Positions 17,172 through 26,211 are shown, counted from the first letter of the stretch. The stretch is DNA of 64,000 nucleotides from Sporobacter sp942492735 (GCA_942492735.1 OW818648.1:2976001-3040000); one strand, 5' to 3'. The notes: generated by a model not told the origin, from the letters alone. Translations and numbers: made by a program.

Positions 17172-17753
17172 TTATTCTCGATCCATTATATTAATTATTT
17201 CCTGTGCAGCTATGTCCACAACATCATTAACGATGACATAATCATAGGTGTTTTTTTCAGCAAGCTCAGTTTTTGCTCTTTCAAGTCTCTTTTTTACTTT
17301 CTCTATTGGATCGGTACCGCGGTTTGTGAGCCGGAACTCAAGCTCTTCCATACTGGGCGGTATAAGAAAGATGGTAACTGCTTCCGGCATTGCTTTTTTG
17401 ACCTGCCTGCACCCTACCACATCAATGTCCAGAATAATGTCATTTCCTCGCCTTATCTGTTCAAAGACAGGTTCTTTTGGTGTCCCGTAATAATTGCCGA
17501 CGTATTCGGCGTACTCAAGGAAATCGTCATTCTTAATATGCGCCTGAAACTCTTCATGTGATAAAAAGACGTATGATGATCCGTTTGTTTCTCCGGGTCT
17601 GGGTGATCGTGTCGTCGCTGAGACAGAGAAGTACAGATCTGTTCTTATTTCCATGAGTCGTTTTATGACAGTGCTCTTCCCGGTTCCGGAAGGCGCTGAA
17701 ATAATATACAGTTTACCAAATGATAATTTATTGTCAATGCCGTTTTCATTCAT
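17172..17753 (-). CDS. gmk: guanylate kinase
   Basis: 193 aa. P-loop SAPSGTGKST near residue 20, the GMP-binding TRSPRPGETNGSSYVF region, and FLIPPSMEELEFRLTNRGTD in the lid. It makes GDP from GMP and ATP. It overlaps remA upstream by 8 nt. Confidence 0.96.
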   Translation of the reverse strand: MNENGIDNKLSFGKLYIISAPSGTGKSTVIKRLMEIRTDLYFSVSATTRSPRPGETNGSSYVFLSHEEFQAHIKNDDFLEYAEYVGNYYGTPKEPVFEQIRRGNDIILDIDVVGCRQVKKAMPEAVTIFLIPPSMEELEFRLTNRGTDPIEKVKKRLERAKTELAEKNTYDYVIVNDVVDIAAQEIINIMDRE

Positions 17754-18018
17754 CGTCGGGGGCCTCCGCTATCTCCTGTTCATTTTTAACGGAGAGTCTC
17801 CCCGCAACTGTTTCAGGTTGTATCGCTGAAAGGATGATATAGCCGCAATCTGTTATAAGGACTGCTCTCGTACGCCTGCCGTAAGTCGCGTCAATGAGTT
17901 GACCTTTTTCCCGCGAATCGGATATAATCCTTTTTATCGGCGCTGATTCAGGGCTGACAACTGCGATGAGCCGGTTTGCCGACACCATATTGCCGAATCC
18001 AATATTTATCAGTTTCAT
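17746..18018 (-). CDS. remA: RemA-family (DUF370) matrix/regulator protein
   Basis: 90 aa from the ATG at 18016-18018, which has a strong GGAGGG site. The upstream in-frame extension runs through a hairpin repeat and is rejected. The sequence MKLINIGFGNMVSANRLIAV and the RRTRAVLITDCGYIILSAI region are typical of this family. In Bacillus RemA is a DNA-binding activator of matrix genes; its gene sits, as here, between yicC/yloC and gmk. The C-terminus has a short acidic tail. Confidence 0.9.
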   Translation of the reverse strand: MKLINIGFGNMVSANRLIAVVSPESAPIKRIISDSREKGQLIDATYGRRTRAVLITDCGYIILSAIQPETVAGRLSVKNEQEIAEAPDDE

Positions 18019-18031
18019 AATACCCTCCATT

Positions 18032-18074
18032 CCGCCGCAAAGCGGCGGCACTGCGTGAAAATTATTTTTCACGC
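18032..18074. repeat. twin hairpin in the remA 5' leader
   Basis: Two adjacent perfect hairpins: CCGCCGC (18032-18038) with GCGGCGG (18042-18048), and GCGTGAAAA (18053-18061) with TTTTCACGC (18066-18074). It lies between yicC and remA. A like-built pair lies at 38761-38795 before engB. Confidence 0.75.
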
Positions 18075-18112
18075 TACCCTCCATGTGTGAAAATCTATCT
18101 CCACTTTGACTT

Positions 18113-18991
18113 TTATTCTATATTTTGAGCCTGCTCTCTGATCTTTTCTATTTCCGCTTTTAAATCGACAACAATATGCGCCATTTCCACATCGTTTCCC
18201 TTTGAACCGATCGTATTCGCTTCCCTGTTGAGTTCCTGAATCATGAAATCAAGCTTTCTGCCGACAGGTTCGTGGCTTTTCAGCATGGTACGCAGCTGCT
18301 GGATATGGCTTTTAAGCCGGACAGTCTCCTCGTTTACAGCGACGCGATCAGCAAAAATTGCCGCCTCCATAAGTATGCGTGACGTGTCAATTTCTTTGCT
18401 CTGCAAGACTTCATTCATTTTTGCTTCGAGCTTTGCGCGGTAATCGGTGACGCTTTTCGGTGAGCATTCCTCCGCTTTATTTGTCAGGCGCTCTATCTCA
18501 GTCAAGCGCTGCGCAATATCGTTTGCGAGATTTTCACCTTCACGTGTGCGCATTGTGTCAAAATCTTTGAGGGCCTGTTCAAGCACGTTAGATATATCGT
18601 TCGACAGGACATCGGTGTCCGTCTCGCTTTTCTCCAGCTGCAGCACATCGGGAAAACGTGCAAATTCAATTGCACTGACGCTCGAATCCAGGTTGTATTC
18701 GTCGGAAAGGGACCGAAGTACCGCCATATATGCGTCCGCTACAGGTTTATTCACCCGGACTGTTACGTTGTCCGCCTTGGACGAATCGACATTGATGTAA
18801 ACATCGACTTTGCCTCGAGATATGCTGCGCGTAACCGACGCCTTAAGTGAATCCTCAATGGACGAATAGACGCGCGGCATCCTGATATTGCAGTCAAGAT
18901 ACCTGTTGTTGACACTCTTGAGTTCAACTGTTATATCCGTCGCACCGGAGACTCCTTTTGCGCTGCCGTAACCTGTCATGCTTTTGATCAT
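18113..18991 (-). CDS. yicC: YicC/YloC family endoribonuclease
   Basis: 292 aa starting MIKSMTGYGSAKGVSGA, the family signature, with NNRYLDCNIRMPR and a C-terminal helical domain holding GRKLDFMIQELNREANTIGSK. Members are single-strand endoribonucleases. It is the first gene of the remA-gmk-rpoZ-priA set, with about 70 nt before it and the preceding membrane protein gene. Confidence 0.93.
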   Translation of the reverse strand: MIKSMTGYGSAKGVSGATDITVELKSVNNRYLDCNIRMPRVYSSIEDSLKASVTRSISRGKVDVYINVDSSKADNVTVRVNKPVADAYMAVLRSLSDEYNLDSSVSAIEFARFPDVLQLEKSETDTDVLSNDISNVLEQALKDFDTMRTREGENLANDIAQRLTEIERLTNKAEECSPKSVTDYRAKLEAKMNEVLQSKEIDTSRILMEAAIFADRVAVNEETVRLKSHIQQLRTMLKSHEPVGRKLDFMIQELNREANTIGSKGNDVEMAHIVVDLKAEIEKIREQAQNIE

Positions 18992-19061
18992 AATAACTCC
19001 AATTCCGTAGCGTCACCGCGGTATAAATAGTAATTCTAAATCCGTGTTCTTCAGCGTGTTA

Positions 19062-19580
19062 CTACCTGGTTTTTCTTATAAATTTCGAAATTCTGTTCAT
19101 ATAGAAACCAATTAATTTCGTCAGTCCGATATCGAAGATGACAAATGAGATACTGCCGGCTAAATACACAAGAATAACATTCACTTCAAGATATTTGCCG
19201 CCAAAGATAAGGCTGTTGAAAAGGAACCAGATCACCGTAAATGATATTTCAAAGACGGCGAGCTTGACAGCCCACTTCAATATGACAGGACGTATGCGCT
19301 CGGCCAGACTTTTTATGACAGGATAATAACCAAAAAAGAAAACATATAAAAGGATATCTGTCTTATCCGGCACAAGAAGCGCCCCAAGGATCGAGCTTCC
19401 GACGAAAACAAATATAGCTGAGATGATTCCCGTTTCTATGACTGCTGCGACCGCAAACAGCGATGATACGGCGACTAACCCAAAGCGGCTCGCCGGTATT
19501 ATATTGGCAATATAAAGAAAAACGACGGTGAGCGCAGTAAAAACAGCTGCCAACGTGATCGTTCTTGTATTTTTGTTCAT
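19062..19580 (-). CDS. integral membrane protein, ECF-substrate-component-like
   Basis: 172 aa from the ATG at 19578-19580, four bases after the dnaJ-like stop (TAAGTATG), so probably translated by coupling. Five or six hydrophobic helices fill residues 5-160 (TITLAAVFTALTVVFLYI first, SISFVIFDIGLTKLIGFYM last). The N-terminal TRxITLAAVFTAL pattern and small size recall S-components of ECF vitamin transporters, but no ligand-binding motif is clear and there is no ATPase gene nearby. Function unknown. Confidence 0.6.
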   Translation of the reverse strand: MNKNTRTITLAAVFTALTVVFLYIANIIPASRFGLVAVSSLFAVAAVIETGIISAIFVFVGSSILGALLVPDKTDILLYVFFFGYYPVIKSLAERIRPVILKWAVKLAVFEISFTVIWFLFNSLIFGGKYLEVNVILVYLAGSISFVIFDIGLTKLIGFYMNRISKFIRKTR

Positions 19581-19582
19581 AC

Positions 19583-20200
19583 TTAAAAGCAATTGCAGCA
19601 GACATCGGCGCAAATAAACGCTGAGCAGATATCGCAGGCACTGCAGCCGCCAACACGTCCGTTATTACTAAATCCATAAGGACTATAGGCTTGTCCGCCT
19701 CCGGACATATATCCTAAAGCCTGCGCATATTCCTGATTTCCGGGTTCCATACTGACGGCCTTTTGAAAATACCGCCGCGCGTCATCCAGCCAGCCTTTTC
19801 TATAATACAGACTGCCCATCAGAAAGTTCCATTCGGCGTTTCTGTTCGATGAAGCGTTTAAAAGCTTTTCTGCTAGATCCATATCACCGGCGTTTATTGC
19901 CGAGCGCACCTGATTGAATTCAGCGCTGCCGCCTGTCGATCTTGTATAAGTGCCGCCTGTATTATAGCTTCCGCTACCGCCGGTATACGAGGCGCCGCTA
20001 TTATAGCCGCTGCTGCGGTTTTTTGTTAAATTATCGTATGCCTCGTTGATCTCCTTCATCTTTTCCTGCGCGAGATCAGCGAGTGGATTATTGTTATAAT
20101 TGTCGGGGTGATATTTGCGGACAAGCTCTCTATAGGCTTTTTTTATTTCTTCGTCTGACGCGCTTTGTGAAACGCCTAGGACACTGTATGGATCGTTCAT
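19583..20200 (-). CDS. J-domain protein with TPR-like region and Cys-rich tail
   Basis: 205 aa. J domain (residues 3-60) with the HPD triad in KYHPDNYNNN. A Gly/Ser/Tyr-rich linker (about 63-92) precedes a TPR-like helical segment (NAEWNFLMGSLYYRKGWLDD, ARRYFQKAVSMEPGNQEY). The last 22 residues contain eight cysteines (GGCSACDICSAFICADVCCN), likely a metal-binding tail. It is a probable Hsp70 co-chaperone of narrow function, not the general DnaJ. It overlaps the DUF5685 gene by ATGA. Confidence 0.85.
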   Translation of the reverse strand: MNDPYSVLGVSQSASDEEIKKAYRELVRKYHPDNYNNNPLADLAQEKMKEINEAYDNLTKNRSSGYNSGASYTGGSGSYNTGGTYTRSTGGSAEFNQVRSAINAGDMDLAEKLLNASSNRNAEWNFLMGSLYYRKGWLDDARRYFQKAVSMEPGNQEYAQALGYMSGGGQAYSPYGFSNNGRVGGCSACDICSAFICADVCCNCF

Positions 20201-21096
20201 AATGTTTGCTCATTCCCTTTTTTCATTCTGGAAATGTCCCTTTGGTTCCATGCACCATTCAATACACGTGTGCAGGCATCGGGCATTCCGAGGTATAAAA
20301 TATTCCGTATAATGGAGGACCACGCGTTTTGCGGTAAAAGCTCATAGGCCGCACCGATCAGATTGCACGAATGAGCCATTGTTGTCCGGAGCGCCTCTTT
20401 GTCTGCAACCGACAGTCCACCGGTGTTTATGCCAAAGCGCTTGGCAACAGGATTAAAGCTGCCGGTCTTAATATCTGCTTCAAGATCGTCACATGCGTCG
20501 ATAATGTAAATAAATCGGCCTGTATGATAAAGCAGCTGCTCAAGGGGACGATGTTTTTCATCTCCGTCGGCTTGGGTTGCTAAGGCACTTGTTATCATCG
20601 CAAATTTATCGGCGCAGGCATCGAGCGAATCACTCCCGGCAAGCTCCAGCTTTCGGAGCTCGTCTAAACTCGAACGTACCGTTTTTTCGAAAACAGGATA
20701 TGCCTTCGCCGCTTTTTTGTAAGCGCGTTTTAGCACGCCAGCTAGAAACCTGTCTCGAAGGGATTTAATGAAGCTTTCATCGGCGACAGAATCTCTGAGC
20801 TTCCACCACGCGAGAATGATACTGTACCCCGCGCAGATTTGAAGTGTACGTGACGGCACGCAATATGTTTTTTTGACAAATGGGCTCGCGATGCACCTGG
20901 CGCATTTATAATCCGGCGCCTGGTCTTCGTCCCATAGAAGCATTGCCAGAAAAGTAAAATCGTAGTTTAAAATATACCTTGAGGACCTGCCGTATTGCTT
21001 TTTTAAGGTATGACACAAAGCGCAGTAGCAGGCTTTAAACTCATTGAACTCCCTGACCTTCAGCTCGTCCTTCAACGGCCTTATATATCCAAACAT
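20197..21096 (-). CDS. DUF5685 family protein
   Basis: 299 aa starting MFGYIRPLKDELKVREFNEF. Conserved cysteines lie in FKACYCALCHTLKKQYG (near 23-28) and CARCIASPF (near 65), suggesting a metal site. The rest is alpha-helical, with an aspartate-rich stretch (YIIDACDDLEADIKTG near 197) that recalls prenyl-synthase-like all-alpha folds, though no full DDxxD pair is present. The family has no established function to my knowledge. It is directly coupled to the Cys-tailed J-protein gene, suggesting a shared role. Confidence 0.75.
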   Translation of the reverse strand: MFGYIRPLKDELKVREFNEFKACYCALCHTLKKQYGRSSRYILNYDFTFLAMLLWDEDQAPDYKCARCIASPFVKKTYCVPSRTLQICAGYSIILAWWKLRDSVADESFIKSLRDRFLAGVLKRAYKKAAKAYPVFEKTVRSSLDELRKLELAGSDSLDACADKFAMITSALATQADGDEKHRPLEQLLYHTGRFIYIIDACDDLEADIKTGSFNPVAKRFGINTGGLSVADKEALRTTMAHSCNLIGAAYELLPQNAWSSIIRNILYLGMPDACTRVLNGAWNQRDISRMKKGNEQTL

Positions 21097-21102
21097 TATA
21101 CT

Positions 21103-22371
21103 CTAATCCTTTGTGATGGTGACGGTGACTTTATATTCGCCGATCGGGCCGACGCCGGTCACATCACCGTCAATATTAACCTTAGCCAGGACTCTGTAAG
21201 TTCCGGTCGTTGCGCCAAGCTCGGTTAAATCAGCGACAATGCGGATGGTCGCCGGCACTTCATTAAAGAGCGCCTTCACTTTATCCAAATCCTCTTTTTT
21301 ACCACGCAGGACGATGTCGAGACTCTTGGTGATAATTGAAGCCGTATATCCCGGGGTGACGTTGACGACCTGAATATTGTCTGTCGTGAGATGTATAGAA
21401 TCAAGCCCGGTTATATTTACCGTCACAATGGCCTCTGTAATGCCTGTTAAATTCGTTGTATTATTCGGCAGCACAATCGGGAAAGTCACAGTCGTCGCAC
21501 TAACGAATTTGCTGAGGTCAATCGTGCCCAGCGAAATTTGATTGTAACTGTTCAGTGTCTCGGCGTCACCGGAAATTGAAACGATAGACGGCGTAATTTT
21601 GTAAGTTGTGTTCGTCTCGTCAGCGCCTGCACCGTTGGTTAGATTGACGGTCAATGGTATATCCTTCGTCATGACGACAGGAATCACTACTTTGATTGTA
21701 TCTTGACTGAAGGTAAGCTTATCGGAAAGAACCTCGTGCCCGCTTTCGTCCATCAGCGTGAACGGCAGATTGTCTTCAACTGTTTTTGTAATGTTTTCCC
21801 GGTGCACAGGCACCCATGCATAGGAAATCTTCTTTAAAACATCTTGTGGTCCCGAGACCGTTATAACCGTTGGCGTCAGTTCAATGGGCTCCGCCTGATA
21901 TCCTTCCGCTACGCCACCGTCGTATGTCCCGCGAACTGGTATTTCTTTTTTAGCAAGATTATCTACAGTTATGGCGATATAGCCGCTTCTTGAGACGGTA
22001 AAGGTCGACGGGTTGACATCAATCGGATACACAATGATATAATTCACAAGCTGGAAAACGCCTTTTGTGTCGATTTCCGCCAAATCAACTGTTACGCTAA
22101 TATTTTGATTGGTGAGCTGGGTGACGATATTACGTTTGCCGGTGAATCTAAGAGACACTGTTTCCGTATCAAATGCTGTAATGACAAGTCCTTTGTCTGT
22201 CACGTAGTCCTGATTCAGAATTTCGACTTTGACACCTCTGACAGTGACGGGTACATCGGGATTCTCGATATATGATACATAAAGCCATATCGTTAGTGAC
22301 GCCAGTATTGAGAAGATAATGTAAAAGCTCCGGCTTGCGAATATTTTATTAATCCGTTCCTTTACGTTCAT
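21103..22371 (-). CDS. cdaR: CdaA regulatory protein, YbbR domains
   Basis: 422 aa. One N-terminal membrane segment (about residues 16-34, SFYIIFSILASLTIWLYV) is followed by four extracellular YbbR repeats (about 35-420), each beta-rich with phrases like VPVTVRGVKVEI and KEIPVRGTYDG. CdaR modulates the diadenylate cyclase CdaA from outside the membrane. The start codon overlaps the cdaA stop by ATGA. Confidence 0.93.
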   Translation of the reverse strand: MNVKERINKIFASRSFYIIFSILASLTIWLYVSYIENPDVPVTVRGVKVEILNQDYVTDKGLVITAFDTETVSLRFTGKRNIVTQLTNQNISVTVDLAEIDTKGVFQLVNYIIVYPIDVNPSTFTVSRSGYIAITVDNLAKKEIPVRGTYDGGVAEGYQAEPIELTPTVITVSGPQDVLKKISYAWVPVHRENITKTVEDNLPFTLMDESGHEVLSDKLTFSQDTIKVVIPVVMTKDIPLTVNLTNGAGADETNTTYKITPSIVSISGDAETLNSYNQISLGTIDLSKFVSATTVTFPIVLPNNTTNLTGITEAIVTVNITGLDSIHLTTDNIQVVNVTPGYTASIITKSLDIVLRGKKEDLDKVKALFNEVPATIRIVADLTELGATTGTYRVLAKVNIDGDVTGVGPIGEYKVTVTITKD

Positions 22372-23216
22372 TTCTTCACCTTAAATCTGTCACTGAACAC
22401 GTTTTTGTTATTACTGGTTTCGTCCAGCGTTAATTCGTTTTTCAGAAGTTTCTCAAATGTATCATGCGCAAGATGCCGTTTGAGCATGCCGCCAATTGCG
22501 ACTGATATAGAGCCTGTCTCCTCAGAGACAATAACGACGACGGCGTCGGTCACCTCGCTTATACCAATCCCGGCCCTGTGGCGCATGCCGAGATCTCGGC
22601 TGATGTTCAGGTTCGATGTCATCGGAAGCATACAGGAGGCTGCGAATATGCGCCCACTCCTGACGATGACAGCGCCATCATGAAGCGGCGATTTCGGATA
22701 GAAGATACTTGTAAGCAGCTCTGGTGACAAGATGGAATCAAGGCGCGTGCCTGTTTTCGTATAGTCTATGAGTGTACTTTCGCGCTCAAAAACGATCAGC
22801 GCACCCGTTCTTTTCTTGGACATTTCCGTGCACGCCGCGACAGTATTTGTGATTCCTGCTTCAATATTGCCAATTTGCGCTTTTCGTCCTAAAATAAAGT
22901 TGAAATTCTTGCTGCCCATCTGTTCAAGAAAACGCCTGAGCTCCGGTTGGAATAGTATAATGAGAACGAGAACGCCGAGTTTCATTGTCTGCCCAAGTAA
23001 ATAAGTTATGACATTGAGGTTGAGCAGGCTCGAGAGCCACATGACCGCAATAATAAGTATAATGCCTTTAATAACACCGCCGGAGCTTGTCTTTCTTACA
23101 ACCGTTAAGATACGGTAGATCAAATAAGCAACAATTATGATGTCAAGTACATCCCAAAAGCTTAAGGTCTGTATCAAGTTTAATAAAACTCGGAGAAATT
23201 CTCTCACAGATTCCAT
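22368..23216 (-). CDS. cdaA: diadenylate cyclase CdaA
   Basis: 282 aa from the ATG at 23214-23216, which has AAGGA at the right distance; two upstream in-frame starts lack one. Three membrane helices (about residues 17-92) precede the DAC domain with its DGA (LHDGAVIVRSG) and RHR (GMRHRAGIG) motifs. It condenses two ATP into c-di-AMP, essential for osmotic and wall control in Firmicutes. A near-consensus sigma-A promoter lies upstream (23320-23348). Confidence 0.95.
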   Translation of the reverse strand: MESVREFLRVLLNLIQTLSFWDVLDIIIVAYLIYRILTVVRKTSSGGVIKGIILIIAVMWLSSLLNLNVITYLLGQTMKLGVLVLIILFQPELRRFLEQMGSKNFNFILGRKAQIGNIEAGITNTVAACTEMSKKRTGALIVFERESTLIDYTKTGTRLDSILSPELLTSIFYPKSPLHDGAVIVRSGRIFAASCMLPMTSNLNISRDLGMRHRAGIGISEVTDAVVVIVSEETGSISVAIGGMLKRHLAHDTFEKLLKNELTLDETSNNKNVFSDRFKVKK

Positions 23217-23319
23217 CACAAAATGCATCCTTAAATGGTATTTTAACAGGCGCTTCAAACGCAACACTCACAAAAAAATCTACATAAAGCCATATGTAGT
23301 ATTTGAGTATTATTCAGTT

Positions 23320-23348
23320 ATTATATTATAAAAATGGAAAAATGGCAA
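23320..23348 (-). promoter_or_regulatory. sigma-A-type promoter of cdaA-cdaR
   Basis: Minus strand: TTGCCA (23348-23343), 17-nt spacer, TATAAT (23325-23320). It lies about 100 nt before the cdaA start. The leader in between contains a small CTACATA/TATGTAG hairpin near 23281-23299. Confidence 0.7.
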
Positions 23349-23402
23349 CGTTATATATATGAACATTTTGTATCGATTTATAGATTTGCCGCACTGTTTA
23401 TG

Positions 23403-24548
23403 TCAAATCAGCTTTCCGTACAGTGTTTTTTCATGGATGATATCGTTGATGGCACTGATAAAGGCGCGAATCTCGCGCTTCGTATTGAAATAAGAAACAC
23501 TAAGTCGTACCGTACCTGTGGAGACGGTACCTGCTGTTTTATGTGCCAGAGGGGCGCAGTGCAATCCGGCTCTGACGCCGATACCGCGCTCGGAAAGCGC
23601 TTGACCGACAGTTTCACACGGTATACCGTCTATGATAAAGGACAGAACCCCGCTTTGGCAATAACCGTATTCACTTCTGAAAATTCGAACACCTTCCATT
23701 TTTATAAGCTCGCCGGCGGCAAAATCTATGAGTTCGCGCTCATGCGCGAGTATGCTTTTCGGACCTTTCTTCTGTACAAATTCGAGCCCTGAGGCAAGTC
23801 CGGTTATACCCGGCATATTGTGTGTTCCAGCTTCGAGTCTGTCCGGTAGATCGTCCGGCATTTCTGCGGACAAAGAATGACTGCCGGTGCCGCCTTGAAT
23901 GAGCGCATCGGGTCGGCGCGCGCAAAGAAGCAGACCTGTTCCCTGCGGCCCGTAGAGGCCTTTGTGACCAGGCATACAGACAAAATCGGCACTAAGCTTC
24001 GTAAAATCAAGGTCTATGACACCCGCCGACTGAGAAGCATCGAGTATAAACGGTATCTTTTTTTCACGGCAAGCGTTAATGATACGCTCAACCGGTAAAA
24101 TATAACCGAAAACATTGGACACATGGTTGCAGACAACAAGAGCAGTGTCGTCCGTCAGCCGCCTTTCAAAAGCGTGAAGGGTCATTTCCGGTTCAAACAA
24201 TTCAGCTGCGGCAACAGAAACCTTCGCGCCGACGGAATAGAGCGGACGTGTGACGGAATTGTGTTCATAACCGGAAATTATCACCTTTTCACCGCGCCGT
24301 ACGATACTCTTAATGGCGATATTCAGAGCATGTGTGGCGTTGTACGTAAATACAACATTTGAAGGGTCCTTGATATTGAAGAGCTTTGAAGCGGCCAGGC
24401 GGCACTCATAAGCCGTCTGTGCCGCATCCATTGCTGCTTTGTGACCGCCCCTTCCGGGGCTACTCAAATGGCCAATAGCCCATGCAGCGTTTTTTTGAAC
24501 GCCTGGAGGTTTCTGTAGCGTTGTGGCAGCGCTGTCAAGGTAAATCAT
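23403..24548 (-). CDS. cysteine desulfurase (class V aminotransferase)
   Basis: 381 aa starting MIYLDSAATTLQKPPGV. The PLP lysine lies in MPGHKGLYGPQGTG; the substrate-side EAGTHNMPGITGLASGLEF and the reactive-cysteine loop GVRAGLHCAPLAH are present. Members move sulfur or selenium from cysteine/selenocysteine to a carrier. Pairing with DUF3343, by ATGA overlap, points to a dedicated sulfur/selenium relay rather than general Fe-S assembly; no SufBCD or IscU gene is nearby. Confidence 0.88.
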   Translation of the reverse strand: MIYLDSAATTLQKPPGVQKNAAWAIGHLSSPGRGGHKAAMDAAQTAYECRLAASKLFNIKDPSNVVFTYNATHALNIAIKSIVRRGEKVIISGYEHNSVTRPLYSVGAKVSVAAAELFEPEMTLHAFERRLTDDTALVVCNHVSNVFGYILPVERIINACREKKIPFILDASQSAGVIDLDFTKLSADFVCMPGHKGLYGPQGTGLLLCARRPDALIQGGTGSHSLSAEMPDDLPDRLEAGTHNMPGITGLASGLEFVQKKGPKSILAHERELIDFAAGELIKMEGVRIFRSEYGYCQSGVLSFIIDGIPCETVGQALSERGIGVRAGLHCAPLAHKTAGTVSTGTVRLSVSYFNTKREIRAFISAINDIIHEKTLYGKLI

Positions 24549-24799
24549 GCTTTCACCTCGCCATAATTTCCGTCGGCATAAAGGACAAAGATTTTTATAG
24601 GATAAAGCTCTGCGTCTTTGAGGGCAACGAGAGCGTTTGATACATGCTTTGAAGATACTTTAACACAGTAGCCGCATCCATCAGAGGATATAGTTGACGG
24701 AACTTTTGTGACAATGGCTGTTATACCGGCGTGTTCAAGCGCCTTTGCGGTACGCTGTGCATAAGTAAGCGAGCGGCATATCAGAAGATAATATATCAT
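24545..24799 (-). CDS. DUF3343 putative Se/S carrier protein
   Basis: 84 aa, MIYYLLICRSLTYAQRTAKA. The small alpha/beta protein has a conserved Gly-Cys-Gly-Tyr-Cys stretch (SDGCGYCVKV, about residues 40-49) that could carry a persulfide. DUF3343 proteins are commonly coupled to cysteine-desulfurase-like genes or to YedF/SirA-like proteins. The stop overlaps the cysteine desulfurase start by ATGA. Carrier function is inferred from family naming and context. Confidence 0.82.
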   Translation of the reverse strand: MIYYLLICRSLTYAQRTAKALEHAGITAIVTKVPSTISSDGCGYCVKVSSKHVSNALVALKDAELYPIKIFVLYADGNYGEVKA

Positions 24800-24903
24800 A
24801 AACGGCTCTCCTCACGGATAGTAATTGACCCGGATGCTCTAGGCTTCCGTTCAAAACATAATATGCCGGCAAAGACGTTTCGGTTTTTATAACGATATCA
24901 TCA

Positions 24904-24935
24904 AAATAAGAAAACCCGCCGTGGTAAGCGGCAGG
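24904..24935 (-). terminator. intrinsic terminator after ispF
   Basis: On the minus strand, CCTGCC (24935-24930) pairs with GGCGGG (24920-24915), one G-T pair included, followed by TTTTCTTATTTT. It ends the carD-ispD-ispF direction of transcription. Confidence 0.7.
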
Positions 24936-24960
24936 CATCTGGTAATTATTTCTTGTCGTA

Positions 24961-25437
24961 TTATGAAATCTTCTCAAGTAAGACAACAGCGTGAGCGGAT
25001 ATCCCAATGCCTTCGCCCGTAAAGCCCATTTTTTCTTCCGTTGTCGCTTTAATACTGATGTTTTCAATACCGGTATGGAGAACGCCGGCTATAATTCTTC
25101 TCATTTCCATTATATAAGAAGATAAACGCGGGCTCTGCAGGATAATGGTGATATCAGCATTACCGAGCCTGTATCCGCGTGTCGCGACCTCCTGATGGAC
25201 GTGCCTCAGCAGCGCTAAACTGTCGGCGTTTTTATACTGGCTATCTGTATCTGGAAAAAGGTTTCCGATGTCGCCGAGGGCGAGCGCCCCTAAGAGCGCA
25301 TCGATGAGCGCATGGATTGGGGCATCGGCATCGGAGTGCCCGTCAGGCCCAAAATCACATGGTATCGTCACGCCGCACAAGATGCACGGGCGTCCGGCTT
25401 TCAATCTATGCGCATCATATCCTTGTCCGATTCTCAT
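24961..25437 (-). CDS. ispF: 2-C-methyl-D-erythritol 2,4-cyclodiphosphate synthase
   Basis: 158 aa starting MRIGQGYDAHRLKAGRPCIL. Metal ligands are in GYDAHRL and HSDADAPIHALIDAL; the C-terminal ISIKATTEEKMGFTGEGIGI is the family signature. It does the fifth step of the MEP isoprenoid pathway. ATGA overlap with ispD, which makes its upstream substrate. Confidence 0.97.
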   Translation of the reverse strand: MRIGQGYDAHRLKAGRPCILCGVTIPCDFGPDGHSDADAPIHALIDALLGALALGDIGNLFPDTDSQYKNADSLALLRHVHQEVATRGYRLGNADITIILQSPRLSSYIMEMRRIIAGVLHTGIENISIKATTEEKMGFTGEGIGISAHAVVLLEKIS

Positions 25438-26174
25438 AGGCTGTTCCTCTGTGCTTTGTGGATCACTTCCGCGTAGGCGATATCAGCCACCGTCGTCAGC
25501 TTAATATTTTCACGCGAACCCTCCGTGAGCTTCACCGGGCACCCTATTGCTTCAGCGGCCATACAGTCATCTGTTATATTCAGCGACTTGTCAACAGCGT
25601 TTTGCAGCGCGCCTTTGAGAATTTCGGCAGCAAATATCTGTGGCGTCTGGACTTCGTAGAGATTCTCCCGTGCGATTGTCTTTTCGACCATGCCGTTTTT
25701 CGCCTGCTTGAGTGTTGACGTTACCGGTACAGCCGGCGCAGCTGCAGAGAATTTCAAGGCTGCATCAACTGTATTGGAGACGAGATTTTGTGTCACAAAA
25801 GGTCGTGCGCCGTCATGGACAGCAATCAGCCTTGAATCTGCCGAAACCTGCTGAACGCCGTTGTAAACAGATTCCAGCCGTGTCTTGCCGCCGGCAATGA
25901 TTTTGGATATTTTTGATATTTTATAAGTACTGCAAAGCTGAGCAACGGCGGTCATATCATCAGAGCGCGTCACGACGATAATTTCAGCGAGCTCCTTGCA
26001 TCTGTTAAGTGCCGTCAATGTATGCGCCAGAACCGGTTTCCCGCCGATCTCGATAAAGAGCTTATTCGTTCCCTGCATTCTGGACGAAGAGCCTGCCGCG
26101 GCAACAACGACAGAACAGATTGCTCTTTTTTTGTCTTTGTCTTTCTTAAACATTTTTCTCAGCCGAATGGTCAC
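25434..26174 (-). CDS. ispD: 2-C-methyl-D-erythritol 4-phosphate cytidylyltransferase
   Basis: 246 aa if the GTG at 26172-26174 is used; it has a GGGGGA site 7 nt upstream. The alternative ATG at 26153 lacks a good site and gives 239 aa. A TTG further out (26240) lies inside a terminator hairpin and is rejected. Nucleotidyltransferase motif VVAAAGSSSRMQGTNKLFI, then VHDGARPFV and the C-terminal EGSRENIKLTT. MEP pathway step three. Confidence 0.93.
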   Translation of the reverse strand: MTIRLRKMFKKDKDKKRAICSVVVAAAGSSSRMQGTNKLFIEIGGKPVLAHTLTALNRCKELAEIIVVTRSDDMTAVAQLCSTYKISKISKIIAGGKTRLESVYNGVQQVSADSRLIAVHDGARPFVTQNLVSNTVDAALKFSAAAPAVPVTSTLKQAKNGMVEKTIARENLYEVQTPQIFAAEILKGALQNAVDKSLNITDDCMAAEAIGCPVKLTEGSRENIKLTTVADIAYAEVIHKAQRNSL

Positions 26175-26211
26175 CTTTTCTTCCCCCACATAAAATGTTG
26201 TCTTCAGATAC

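Noticed and set aside
24735..25067. 110-aa minus-strand ORF between DUF3343 and ispF
   Set aside because: It overlaps both ispF and DUF3343 in another frame, has no ribosome site and spans a terminator hairpin.
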